64,000 nucleotides of DNA from G963663315 sp965204925. Lineage in GTDB: Bacteria > Pseudomonadota > Gammaproteobacteria > Arenicellales > Poriferihabitantaceae. The DNA is taken from the NCBI GenBank assembly GCA_965204925.1, contig OZ242021.1, positions 1,302,001 through 1,366,000 on the forward strand, given 5' to 3'. The notes beneath the pieces were generated by a model, which worked only from the letters and a program-made list of their open reading frames with translations, searched no databases and had not been told where the DNA came from. Shown one piece after another: positions 51,663 through 61,015 of this stretch (positions are counted from its first letter, which is position 1; every line of letters starts with the position of its first letter). A program made the position numbers and the translations under genes.

Positions 51663-51842
51663 CTACACTGCAGAAATCAGGAAAATGACAAAGAGCGCTA
51701 CCAACCCGACGGGTATCAGTACTCCAGCCCAGTCTTTGGGCGCGTTTTTGTCCTGTTCCAGCCGGGGTTTGATTCGGGGCAGAAGCCAGAACATCAAAAC
51801 GACCATGAAAATGCCGATAACGACTTTTTCCCAAGTATCCAT
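51663..51842 (-). CDS. Small two-helix membrane protein downstream of ctaA
   Basis: This 59-residue protein reads MDTWEKVVIGIFMVVLMFW at the start. A basic and acidic linker (PRIKPRLEQDKNAPKDW) follows, then a second hydrophobic helix ending FVIFLISAV. It lies 138 bases downstream of ctaA on the same strand. The membrane hairpin and reasonable codon use support a real gene, though no family is recognised. Confidence 0.6.
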   Translation of the reverse strand: MDTWEKVVIGIFMVVLMFWLLPRIKPRLEQDKNAPKDWAGVLIPVGLVALFVIFLISAV

Positions 51843-51980
51843 TTTCTGATTATCTGCTGATTATTTCGGGTGCATCAAAGGTGGCGACGGCGGGGCGTCT
51901 GCTGCTGATCGATCGCTATTATACCTGTCACTGACAGAAAGCAGGTAATAATTACCCGTTCGGGATAAACCGGGAGCCGA

Positions 51981-53054
51981 TCAGGAATCTTCCAGGTAGC
52001 GGGGATATGCCGACACGAAGCGGTCTTGCCGGGCGTCGCGAATGGGTGGATAGCCTGTAAACACGGCGGCCAGAACGGCGGTCAACAGAACCAGCGCTCC
52101 AGCCTGATGGGCTACACCCAATGTCACGGGGACGTTCAACAGCAATGTGGCGATACCCAGCACGATCTGGACTGCCCCTGCCAGCAAGACAGCGACCGCG
52201 CATGCCCGCATCCGGTAGTCCCCTTGCCGTGCCAGCGCCCCGGCATAGCAGACAACGAGGACCAGCAGCGCTGCCGCGAGACAACGATGAATAAACTGGA
52301 TCGTAACGGGATTCTCGAATATGTTTTCCCAGGCCGGTGACAGCGCCAGAATTCGATCGGGTATCCACTGTCCGCCCATGAGCGGGAAGGTGTTGTAGAT
52401 AAATCCTGCGCGCGTTCCTGCGACAAAGCCACCGCTGACGATCATGAGCAGAACCATGCCCAGCAAGAGCGCGCCGAGCCAGACTGCGGATTTTGGGCGG
52501 GACAGGCGCCTGGAATGCAGCCCGATGATCATACGAACGAGATAGGCATAAATGATCACGGCAATGAGCAGGTGCGCAGTCAGTCGATAGTGGCTGACAG
52601 CGGGAATATCAACGAGGCCGCTCTTTACCATATACCAGCCCATTATCCCCTGGATGGCGCCCACCAGAAAAAGCAACCACAGTCTGATTGCCAATGCGAC
52701 CGGTAATTTTTTCAGGAAAAGGAATACGAGGAAAGGCGCCAGAAAAATCAGTCCGATTATTCTCCCCAGCAGGCGATGGGCGAATTCCATGAGGTAAATG
52801 AACCTGAACTCCGCCAGCGTGATCGAGTGGTTGACCAGTTTGTATTCAGGGAATTGGCGGTATTCTGCAAACGCCTGCTGCCATGCCCGTTCAGTCAGCG
52901 GCGGGATACTGCCCATGACAGGCTGCCAGTCCACCATGGACAGCCCGGAACCGGTCAGTCTGACGGCGCCGCCCAACAACACCATGGAGAATACAAGGAT
53001 AGCGCATGCAACCAGCCACAACGTTACCTGTTTGCGGTCACGGTCCGTCATCAC
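51981..53054 (-). CDS. ctaA: Heme A synthase (CtaA/Cox15)
   Basis: This 357-residue membrane protein oxidises heme O to heme A for cytochrome c oxidase. It has eight hydrophobic helices and conserved His-containing motifs: GGAVRLTGSGLSMVDWQPVMG, FIYLMEFAHRLLGR, SHYRLTAHL and FIHRCLAA, followed by GVAHQAGALV. No cox structural genes are adjacent, so an aa3-type oxidase is expected elsewhere. An aerobic or microaerobic respiratory chain is implied. Confidence 0.93.
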   Translation of the reverse strand: MMTDRDRKQVTLWLVACAILVFSMVLLGGAVRLTGSGLSMVDWQPVMGSIPPLTERAWQQAFAEYRQFPEYKLVNHSITLAEFRFIYLMEFAHRLLGRIIGLIFLAPFLVFLFLKKLPVALAIRLWLLFLVGAIQGIMGWYMVKSGLVDIPAVSHYRLTAHLLIAVIIYAYLVRMIIGLHSRRLSRPKSAVWLGALLLGMVLLMIVSGGFVAGTRAGFIYNTFPLMGGQWIPDRILALSPAWENIFENPVTIQFIHRCLAAALLVLVVCYAGALARQGDYRMRACAVAVLLAGAVQIVLGIATLLLNVPVTLGVAHQAGALVLLTAVLAAVFTGYPPIRDARQDRFVSAYPRYLEDS

Positions 53055-53097
53055 GGTCCTGCCTTATCCGACTGTTCGCACAGACGCCCCGCCCTGT

Positions 53098-54312
53098 CTA
53101 TTGCCAGCTCTGAAAGACCAGTGAACAATTTGTGCCGCCGAACCCGAAGCTGTTGGTCATCGCGACATCAAAGTCCAGGCCTGTTCTGGTTTCAAGCACG
53201 ATCGGAAATCCGCTTGCGTCAGCGTCCAGATTGTGGACGTTGGCGGAGGCGGATATAAAACCATGCTCCATCATGAGCAGGGTGTAAATCGATTCGTTCA
53301 CTCCGGCGGCGCCCAACGCATGACCACTCAGCGATTTGGTGGCGCTGATCGGTGGACAGTCGTTGCCGAACACGTCGGCGAGCGCCTCCAGTTCCTTGAT
53401 ATCTCCGGCTGGGGTGCTGGTGCCGTGGGCATTGATATATTGAACCGGACGGCGCAGGTCGCTGATTGCCTGTTTCATACATCGGACTGCGCCTTCACCG
53501 GAAGGCTGCACCATATCGTAGCCGTCGGAAGTCGCGCCATAACCGACCAGTTCAGCGCAAATATGCGCTCCTCTTCTTTCGGCATGTTCGAGTTCTTCGA
53601 GCACGACCACACCGGCTCCCCCCGAAATGACAAACCCGTCGCGGTCGCGGTCATACGGCCTTGATGCCTGTTGCGGGGTTTCATTGTAATTCGAGGACAG
53701 GGCGCCCATGCCGTCAAACAGTACCGATAACGACCAGTGAACCTCTTCACCTCCCCCGGCAAACACGACATCCTGTTTCCCCATCCGGATCAACTCCGCC
53801 CCGTGACCGATACAGTGGGCGCTGGTGGAGCACGCCGAGCTGATTGAATAGGAAACCCCCTTTATCCTGAATGCCGTGCCGACACAGGCGGGAATGGTAC
53901 TGGCCATCGTTTTCGTCACCATGTAAGGGCCGACGCGTTTGACGCCGCGCTGGCGCAACGTGTCGGCTGCCCTGACGATATTTTCAGGCGAGGCGCCGCC
54001 GGTTCCAAGCAACAGCCCGGTGCGTTCGCTGCTGACCATTTCCTGTTTCAGTCCCGAATGGGTGATCGCCTCCTGCATGGCAATGTACCCGTAGGCGGCA
54101 GCGTTTCCCATAAAACGGTAGAGTTTGCGGTCTATTATTGATTTGGCATCAATGTTGACGGCGCCGTGAATGCGGCTGCGCATACCCAGTTCGGCGTATT
54201 CTTCACAGTGTGTGATACCGGACTGCCCCGACATCAGCGCTTTTTTGACTTCATCTTTGTTGTTGCCCAGGCTGCAAACAATACCGAAGCCTGTTATTAC
54301 TACTCTTTTCAT
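53098..54312 (-). CDS. fabB: Beta-ketoacyl-ACP synthase I
   Basis: This protein of about 404 residues elongates fatty acids, especially unsaturated ones. It begins KRVVITGFGIVCSLGNN and has the nucleophile Cys in ISSACSTSAHCIGHG. Two catalytic His are in YINAHGTSTPAGD and KSLSGHALGAAG, and the C-terminal NSFGFGGTNCSL is conserved. The ATG at 54312 fits the family; an in-frame extension to 54342 overlaps fabA. It forms a fabA-fabB operon. Confidence 0.95.
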   Translation of the reverse strand: MKRVVITGFGIVCSLGNNKDEVKKALMSGQSGITHCEEYAELGMRSRIHGAVNIDAKSIIDRKLYRFMGNAAAYGYIAMQEAITHSGLKQEMVSSERTGLLLGTGGASPENIVRAADTLRQRGVKRVGPYMVTKTMASTIPACVGTAFRIKGVSYSISSACSTSAHCIGHGAELIRMGKQDVVFAGGGEEVHWSLSVLFDGMGALSSNYNETPQQASRPYDRDRDGFVISGGAGVVVLEELEHAERRGAHICAELVGYGATSDGYDMVQPSGEGAVRCMKQAISDLRRPVQYINAHGTSTPAGDIKELEALADVFGNDCPPISATKSLSGHALGAAGVNESIYTLLMMEHGFISASANVHNLDADASGFPIVLETRTGLDFDVAMTNSFGFGGTNCSLVFQSWQ

Positions 54313-54338
54313 GTAAAGCTCACCACGCCTTTCACCAT

Positions 54339-54884
54339 TCAAAATGAGTCCACGTTCTGAAACAGCCCAACTCGCAGACCGGTGCAGACGTAGACTTGCT
54401 TGCCGTCTGCCAAAACCTCTCCGTCCGCGATTCCAACGACCAGACTGCGCATGATCACCCGTTTGAAGTCGATTCTGTAGGTAACCAGCTTGTTGGCGGG
54501 GGTTATCTGGCCGCTGAACCGGGTTTCACCGGAACCGAGCGCCCGGCCATGACCCTTGCCCCCTCTCCATCCCAGGGAAAAGCCGACCAGTTGCCACAAC
54601 GCATCCAGTCCCAGACATCCCGGCATGACCGGGTCCCCCTCGAAATGACAGTTGAAAAACCACAGGTCCGGGACAATATCCAGCTCGGCAATGACACATC
54701 CCTTGCCGAATTTGCCGCCATCTTCATCAATATGCGTTATGCGGTCGAACATCAACATGTTCGGCAAGGGCAGCTGTGCGTTACCGCAGCCGAACAACTC
54801 GCCATGACCGCAGGCCAGCAGTTCTTCCTTGCTGTAACGGCTTTTATAAAGGCCAGGATTCATGTCCACGCGCCGGTCAAACAA
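54339..54884 (-). CDS. fabA: 3-hydroxydecanoyl-ACP dehydratase/isomerase
   Basis: This 181-residue FabA introduces the cis double bond in fatty acid synthesis. It has FGCGNAQLPLPNMLMFDRI, the catalytic His in FFNCHFEGDPVMPGCLGLDALWQLVGF (as blocks), and GKGHGRALGSGETRFSGQ. Asp of the active site lies in LGLDALW. It is just upstream of fabB. Together they show the anaerobic unsaturated fatty acid pathway typical of gammaproteobacteria. Confidence 0.95.
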   Translation of the reverse strand: MFDRRVDMNPGLYKSRYSKEELLACGHGELFGCGNAQLPLPNMLMFDRITHIDEDGGKFGKGCVIAELDIVPDLWFFNCHFEGDPVMPGCLGLDALWQLVGFSLGWRGGKGHGRALGSGETRFSGQITPANKLVTYRIDFKRVIMRSLVVGIADGEVLADGKQVYVCTGLRVGLFQNVDSF

Positions 54885-54932
54885 CCGGGTTCCAGCCTGA
54901 TCTTACCCGCTTCACGCTCTCCTCCCTATCGA

Positions 54933-57863
54933 TCATTTCGTTCGCTGATTCGGGGATGCAACGACGCCAGGCGGACGTTGCCTGCCGCTTCCGGGAGAAC
55001 ATATTTTTTCCATTTGCTGTTCAATGATGCGGCGTTTCGACTTGAGATCGTCGAGTTTTTTCCGCTCTTTTGCGACCACACTCGCCGGCGCCTTGTCGAC
55101 AAACTGCCTGTTGCCCAGTTTTTTTCTGACCCGAACCAGTTCGCTGTCGATCTGCCCTGCCTGTTTGCCCAGGCGCTCTGTCTCGGCCTGCTTGTCAATC
55201 AGTCCGGCGATCGGGATCAATATCTTCATGCCGTCAACAACAGCTACCGCCGATTCCGGTTCATCTTCCGACTCCCGCAGCACGGCAATGCTTTCGATTC
55301 TGCCACCCGCATCAAGGTATTTCCGATTCCTCTCAAGCCGTTCCAGGTCCCGTTTCGCAGCGCCGACCAGCAGGACCGGCGCCTTCCTGGCCGGTGAAAC
55401 ATTCATCTCGCCCCTGATCTTGCGGATGCCGAGGATCAATCGCATGACCCAGTCCATCTCGTCTTCGGCATCATGGTCGATCAGGGACCGGTCGCAATCG
55501 GGCCAGGGCTGGGTCATTATCGTGTTACCTGTCTTGCCCGCCAACGGCGCTATCTGCTGCCAGATTTCCTCGCTGATAAATGGCATGACCGGATGAAGCA
55601 ATCGCAAGATCGCCTCCAGAGTACGCACCAGCGTTTGGCGGCCGCCTGCCTGTAACGCGGGCAAACTGCGAGGATTGTTCAGTACCGGCTTGCTCAACTC
55701 CACGTACCAGCCGCAGTATTTGTTCCAGACCAGGTCATGTATTTCCCGGGCGGCCAGATCAAAACGGTAACTCTCTATCGCTTCCTGCACTTTTTTCGCG
55801 CTGCGCTGCAACTGCGAAAGGGCCCACTTGTCGACCACCGACAACTGCACAGCGCCGTCCCGGACACAGTCGTTTTCCTGTGCATTGAGCAATACGAAGC
55901 GGGCTGCATTCCAGATTTTGTTACAAAAATTGCGATAGCCCTCAATCCTGCCGAGATCAAAATTGATGTCACGGCCGCCGGATGCCAACGACATGAACGT
56001 GAAGCGCAAGGCATCGGCGCCGAAACCCGGAATCCCGTTCGGGAAATCCTGGCGTGTCTGCCGCTCGATGGTTTGCCGCAGGTGGGGCTGCATCAGGCCT
56101 TGCAGCCGCTTCTCTACGAGCGATTCCAGGTCAATGCCATCAATGAGGTCGATCGGGTCGAGCACATTGCCCCTGGACTTGGACATTTTCTGGCCGCAGG
56201 CGTCACGAATCAGGCCATGGATGTAGACTTGGCGAAACGGCGCCTTGTCCATGAACCGCAGTCCGAACATGATCATGCGCGCCACCCAGAAAAAGATAAT
56301 GTCGAAGCCCGTCACCAGTACACTGGTCGGATAAAATGTTCTCAGGCGCTCTGTGTCATCCGGCCATCCCAGCGTGGAGAACGGCCATAACGCCGAACTG
56401 AACCAGGTATCCAGTACGTCTTCGTCCTGACGCAATTCAACATCATCGCCAATGTCGTATTTTGCACGCACGGCTGCTTCATCAACGCCCGCGAAAATAT
56501 TTCCGCTCTCGTCATACCATGCCGGAATCCGGTGCCCCCACCATATCTGCCGCGAGATGCACCAGTCTTCGATATTCTCCATCCACTGAAACCAGGTCTT
56601 GCTCCAGTTCGACGGAATAAACTCGACGGCTCCACTTTCCACGGCATTGATTGCCGGCGCAACAATGCGCGTCTTTCCTCCCGCGCGACCATCATCCAGC
56701 GTTTCGCGGGTGAGATCGACATACCATTGGTCGGTCAGGAACGGCTCGATCACGGCCCCCGACCGATCCCCTCTCGGCGCCATTAGCCTGTGCTTGTCTG
56801 TGCGCTCCAGCAGTCCCTGTTCCCGAAGGTCGGAGACAATGGCGTTCCTGGCTGCAAACCGATCCATACCGACATAGCGCACCGGAATCAGTTGGCCTTC
56901 GCAGACATCCCCATTATCAATATTTTCCCGTATGCTCGCATCTGCGGTAAACACGTTGATCAAACCCCCATGGGCCTGTTCGCGGATTGATCGGACATGC
57001 CGGTGCCGGCTCCATACCCGGTAGTCATTGAAATCGTGAGCCGGAGTTATCTTCACGCAACCCGAACCGAATGCGGGGTCCACACAGGGGTCGGCGATGA
57101 CCGGTATGCGACGTCCGGTCAATGGAAGTTCAACCCGTTTCCCGATCAGCGCCCGGTATCTCTGATCATCCGGGTGGACCGCGACCGCGCTGTCGCCCAG
57201 CATCGTTTCCGGGCGTGTGGTGGCGACGGTGAGCCAGCCGTCGCCGTCCGCAAGCGGATAACGCAAATGCCACAGGCTGCCGTCTTCCTCCACGGACAGC
57301 ACCTCAAGGTCGGACAGCGCCGTATGCAGGATCGGGTCCCAATTTACCAACCGCTTGCCGCGATAAACGAGGCCTTCGTCATAAAGTTGCACGAATGCCT
57401 CACTGACCGCGCGGCTCAGTCCGGGGTCCATGGTGAAGCGCTCGCGCTCCCAATCGGCCGAGGCTCCCATGCGTCGCAGTTGGCGGGTAATGATGCCGCC
57501 GGACTCATTCTTCCACTGCCACACTCTCTCCGTGAACTTCTCGCGACCATAGTCATGGCGTGTACGTCCTTGTGCGTTGATCAGCCGCTCGACGACCATC
57601 TGGGTCGCGATACCCGCATGGTCTGTGCCCGGCTGCCACAGCGTGTTGTAACCGCGCATGCGGTGGTAGCGAATGAGGGCGTCCATGATCGTATCCTGGA
57701 ACGCATGGCCCATGTGCAGGCTGCCGGTAACGTTGGGCGGGGGAATAACGATGCAGTACGGATCGCCGTCCTTGCCCGAGGGCGCAAAGTAACCGCTTTG
57801 TTCCCAGTAGTCATACCATCTGGTTTCGACCTGCTCGGGGCTGTAAGACTTGTCGATCGTCAC
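54933..57863 (-). CDS. valS: Valyl-tRNA synthetase
   Basis: This protein of about 976 residues charges tRNA-Val and edits threonine. It has the HIGH motif in PPPNVTGSLHMGHAF and KMSKSRGNVLDP. An editing domain lies between them and a C-terminal coiled coil (about the last 65 residues) after the anticodon domain. A GTG at 57863, four bases after holC, begins VTIDKSYSPEQVE and fits the family; the longer ORF to 57983 overlaps holC. It follows pepA and holC, a common order. Confidence 0.94.
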   Translation of the reverse strand: MTIDKSYSPEQVETRWYDYWEQSGYFAPSGKDGDPYCIVIPPPNVTGSLHMGHAFQDTIMDALIRYHRMRGYNTLWQPGTDHAGIATQMVVERLINAQGRTRHDYGREKFTERVWQWKNESGGIITRQLRRMGASADWERERFTMDPGLSRAVSEAFVQLYDEGLVYRGKRLVNWDPILHTALSDLEVLSVEEDGSLWHLRYPLADGDGWLTVATTRPETMLGDSAVAVHPDDQRYRALIGKRVELPLTGRRIPVIADPCVDPAFGSGCVKITPAHDFNDYRVWSRHRHVRSIREQAHGGLINVFTADASIRENIDNGDVCEGQLIPVRYVGMDRFAARNAIVSDLREQGLLERTDKHRLMAPRGDRSGAVIEPFLTDQWYVDLTRETLDDGRAGGKTRIVAPAINAVESGAVEFIPSNWSKTWFQWMENIEDWCISRQIWWGHRIPAWYDESGNIFAGVDEAAVRAKYDIGDDVELRQDEDVLDTWFSSALWPFSTLGWPDDTERLRTFYPTSVLVTGFDIIFFWVARMIMFGLRFMDKAPFRQVYIHGLIRDACGQKMSKSRGNVLDPIDLIDGIDLESLVEKRLQGLMQPHLRQTIERQTRQDFPNGIPGFGADALRFTFMSLASGGRDINFDLGRIEGYRNFCNKIWNAARFVLLNAQENDCVRDGAVQLSVVDKWALSQLQRSAKKVQEAIESYRFDLAAREIHDLVWNKYCGWYVELSKPVLNNPRSLPALQAGGRQTLVRTLEAILRLLHPVMPFISEEIWQQIAPLAGKTGNTIMTQPWPDCDRSLIDHDAEDEMDWVMRLILGIRKIRGEMNVSPARKAPVLLVGAAKRDLERLERNRKYLDAGGRIESIAVLRESEDEPESAVAVVDGMKILIPIAGLIDKQAETERLGKQAGQIDSELVRVRKKLGNRQFVDKAPASVVAKERKKLDDLKSKRRIIEQQMEKICSPGSGRQRPPGVVASPNQRTK

Positions 57864-57867
57864 TTGT

Positions 57868-58314
57868 TCAGGAAATCCGGCTGGTGTTCGGTTCGATGCC
57901 ACGGCTCCGGTAATGGCGGAAACGCTCACGCGCTGCCTGTTTGTCCGCCGGGTCCGAGCTAACCACTTCATGAATAAGAGCATATCGCTGCGGCTGCCGG
58001 CACGATTGCCGGCACAGGTTGATCAGCGCGTCCACAGGTTTTTCCGTGCCTGCGCCTTCATCTGCGTTTTCACCGATCTGTACCGGGTAATCGTCCCAGT
58101 CGAGCGGCTGGGCGCCTGCTGTGGCGTGGGGAATGAAACTGCTCTGGGAAAATGTCCACAACAGGTCATCCAGCCGGCTGCTGTGAGCGGGGTCCGCGGT
58201 ATGAATGCTGATCTTCATGCCTTGCTCCCAGGCTGCGTGCACAAGACGGCAGGCGTAGCGCAACTTTCCGTTATGATCGTTACTTTCCAGGATGTGGAAA
58301 TTCACCTTTTGCAT
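57868..58314 (-). CDS. holC: DNA polymerase III chi subunit
   Basis: This 148-residue subunit joins the clamp loader to SSB. It begins MQKVNFHILESNDHNGKLRY, followed by ACRLVHAAWEQGMKI, the PHA-x-A loop and LDWDDYPVQIGE, as in HolC. Its place between pepA and valS is conserved in many gammaproteobacteria. The C-terminus is basic. Confidence 0.92.
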   Translation of the reverse strand: MQKVNFHILESNDHNGKLRYACRLVHAAWEQGMKISIHTADPAHSSRLDDLLWTFSQSSFIPHATAGAQPLDWDDYPVQIGENADEGAGTEKPVDALINLCRQSCRQPQRYALIHEVVSSDPADKQAARERFRHYRSRGIEPNTSRIS

Positions 58315-58338
58315 GATCGGCGCATTCGGTATATGGCT

Positions 58339-59847
58339 TCAGGCATGTTTCCGCCTGGCGTGAGTCATGAGGAACTCGACGAGCAACGGTACCGGCCGGC
58401 CTGTAGCGCCTTTGGGATCGGCCGACTTCCACGCTGTTCCCGCGATGTCCAGATGCGCCCATTCATAGTTACCTGCAAAGTGTTTCAAAAAGCACGCAGC
58501 GGTCACGGAACCGGCGCTGCGTCCACCGATATTGGCAAGATCGGCGAAATTGCTTTTCAACTGTTTCGAGTAGTCCTCCCAGAGCGGCAGCTGCCAGGCC
58601 CGATCACCGGCCTGTTGGCCCGCAGCCAGCAATTGTTCGGCCAACTGGTCGCTGTTACTGAACAGTCCGCTCGCATGGTGGCCGAGAGCAATAATACAGG
58701 CTCCGGTCAACGTCGCGATGTCCACCACGGCCGCTGGTTTATAGCGCTCCGCGTAGGTCATCGCGTCACACAGAATGAGGCGACCTTCGGCATCGGTATT
58801 GAGTATTTCGATCGTAGTCCCGGACATGCTCGTGACAATATCTCCCGGCTTGTTAGCGGCGCCGTCGGGCAGATTCTCACTACTGGGGATGATCCCGACT
58901 ACATTGAGTGGCAGGGCCATCTCCGATACGGCAATGAGCGCCCCGAATACGCTGGCGCCGCCGCACATGTCGTATTTCATTTCATCCATGGCGGCAGCGG
59001 GCTTTATTGATATTCCCCCGGCGTCGAACGTCAGCCCCTTGCCGATCAGGACTACCGGGTTGTCGGCGGACTCTCCCCCCCGATACTCCATGACGATCAG
59101 TTTCGCCGGCTCGCGGCTGCCTGCCGATACCGATAGCAACGCCCCCATTCCCAGTCGTTTCATCTGTGCTTCGTCCAGCACGGTAGTCTTGATTTTATGG
59201 GTTTTCTGCAACGCTTGCGCCTGGCGGGCAAGATATCCGGGTGTGCATATATTGCCGGGCAGATCCGCGGTCCTGCGGCAATAACGCACGCCGTGGGCCA
59301 GCGCGGCGCCCTCGGCAACGCCCTGTTTCGCGGCTGCCAGCATGGCGCGGTCGGCGATCAGGTTCACTTTCTTCAGGGCGCGCGCTTTCTTTCTGACGCT
59401 TTTTGTTTCATCATAGCGGTAGAGCGCCGCGTCAATCGCTGCCACCAGACTGCGGGCGCTGCGGGTCACATCGATAGCGTCCGCGTCATGGTCAAGCGTG
59501 TCAAGCAATGCCAGGTCTGCGCTTTTGATATTACCGTTGTCGAGTTGCCGCAAGGCTGCAACGGCAGCCTTGCGTACGATCTTCCCCGTCAATTCGTCCT
59601 TCTTGCCAAGACCGAGCAACAATATCCTCTTTGCATGGACATCGCGCGGCTCATATACGGTCAGTGTGGAGCCGGGTTTGCCCGACAGATCACCGTGGGC
59701 AAGCAGTTTGCTGATCTGTTTGCCGGTCGCCTTGTCGAGAATCCTGGCAGAAGGGGAAAGCGCCAGCTTGTCCGCCTCAAAAACACCTGCAACGATACAT
59801 TGCGAGGGTTGTCTGACCAGGTTCAGTGTCTTTGCGGAGAAATCCAT
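58339..59847 (-). CDS. pepA: Leucyl aminopeptidase (M17)
   Basis: This 502-residue cytosolic aminopeptidase uses two metal ions. It has VLIGKGLTFDAGGISIKP, the metal motif MDEMKYDMCGGASV and NTDAEGRLILCDAMTYAE. PepA also binds DNA and regulates transcription in E. coli. It is divergent from lptF across a 73-base spacer, a conserved arrangement, and precedes holC by 24 bases. Confidence 0.95.
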   Translation of the reverse strand: MDFSAKTLNLVRQPSQCIVAGVFEADKLALSPSARILDKATGKQISKLLAHGDLSGKPGSTLTVYEPRDVHAKRILLLGLGKKDELTGKIVRKAAVAALRQLDNGNIKSADLALLDTLDHDADAIDVTRSARSLVAAIDAALYRYDETKSVRKKARALKKVNLIADRAMLAAAKQGVAEGAALAHGVRYCRRTADLPGNICTPGYLARQAQALQKTHKIKTTVLDEAQMKRLGMGALLSVSAGSREPAKLIVMEYRGGESADNPVVLIGKGLTFDAGGISIKPAAAMDEMKYDMCGGASVFGALIAVSEMALPLNVVGIIPSSENLPDGAANKPGDIVTSMSGTTIEILNTDAEGRLILCDAMTYAERYKPAAVVDIATLTGACIIALGHHASGLFSNSDQLAEQLLAAGQQAGDRAWQLPLWEDYSKQLKSNFADLANIGGRSAGSVTAACFLKHFAGNYEWAHLDIAGTAWKSADPKGATGRPVPLLVEFLMTHARRKHA

Positions 59848-59920
59848 ATTAACGTCTCGGTTGGTATCACTTAGAATAAGGTAATATCGATCCGCATGAT
59901 TCTATTATCATAAAACCTGC

Positions 59921-61015
59921 ATGATTATCCATCGCGCCTTCATCCGCGAGGTTTTGCAAACCTGCGCCGGGGTGGCCGCTATCCTGATTTCAATATTTTT
60001 CGTCGTCCGTCTCGTGGGACTGCTCGATCAGGCCGCCGAGGGGAACGTCGCGATGGAAAGGGTTCTGGTTCTGTTGCTGCTCAAGTTGATTACCTATCTT
60101 GACCTTATTGTACCATTGGTGATCTATATTTCCACGTTGCTGGTCATGGGCAGATGGATTCGCGATAACGAACTCACCGTTATCAACGCCTGCGGCATCG
60201 GCATCACCACATTCCTGCGTCCTCTCGTTGTACTCTTTGCGATCACCGGTTCCGCGGTGGCCGGGTTATCCCTCTACCTTTCGCCGCTATCGGCCGAAAC
60301 GGTGCATGTCATGGAGTTCAACCATAAGAACCACTTCGATATCATGGGCGTTACCCCCGGAGTGTTTACCGAAACCGCACAGGATAACGGCGTTTACTTC
60401 GTGGAGAGCTATGACACAGAAACCGGCGCATTCAAAAACATCTTCATTCATGCCGCGGGTGAAAATGAGGATCATGTGATCGTCGCCGCGTCTGGACACA
60501 AAACGACGGACGCGCAAACCGGATCCGATTTTCTCGTACTTGTCGATGGCTCGCGCTATAGCGGTTCTGCAGGAGACGGCCAGTACACGCTGCTTGCTTT
60601 TGAATCTTACGCTGTGCGGCTGAAACCGCAAGCGGACGCTGGCAACATTGGCTTGCCGGTCAAGGCCCGCCCTACGGCCGACCTGTTCGGGCAAGCGCCA
60701 TACCAGCGGGCGGCCGCTGGTGAACTGCACTGGAGAATCTCGAAAATTGCCATGCTGCCGGCTCTGATCATTTTCGCGCTGTGCTTTTCCTCGATCACCT
60801 ATCGAAAAAAACGGTTTCCGGCAATGATTCCGGCATTACTCGTCTATTTTGCCTACTTCAACGCCATGGGAGCGGGAATTGCCTTGATACAACGCGGGGT
60901 ATTTCACTCGCATCTCTCCCTGTGGATCATCCATGCGTTGTTCCTGGGCGCCGCCATTTACCTGTTCGCAAGACGCAGCCGCAACCTGGGACTGCTGCCG
61001 GGATTGACCGGCTGA
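59921..61015 (+). CDS. lptF: LPS export permease LptF
   Basis: This 364-residue inner-membrane protein, with LptG and LptB, extracts LPS for export. It has three helices before and three after a periplasmic jellyroll. Conserved segments are HRAFIREVLQTCAGV, GRWIRDNELTVINACGIG and RISKIAMLPALIIFALCFS. It overlaps lptG by one base. Confidence 0.93.
   Translation: MIIHRAFIREVLQTCAGVAAILISIFFVVRLVGLLDQAAEGNVAMERVLVLLLLKLITYLDLIVPLVIYISTLLVMGRWIRDNELTVINACGIGITTFLRPLVVLFAITGSAVAGLSLYLSPLSAETVHVMEFNHKNHFDIMGVTPGVFTETAQDNGVYFVESYDTETGAFKNIFIHAAGENEDHVIVAASGHKTTDAQTGSDFLVLVDGSRYSGSAGDGQYTLLAFESYAVRLKPQADAGNIGLPVKARPTADLFGQAPYQRAAAGELHWRISKIAMLPALIIFALCFSSITYRKKRFPAMIPALLVYFAYFNAMGAGIALIQRGVFHSHLSLWIIHALFLGAAIYLFARRSRNLGLLPGLTG

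Noticed and set aside
56997..57962. 321-codon plus-strand ORF
   Set aside because: It is antisense to valS.
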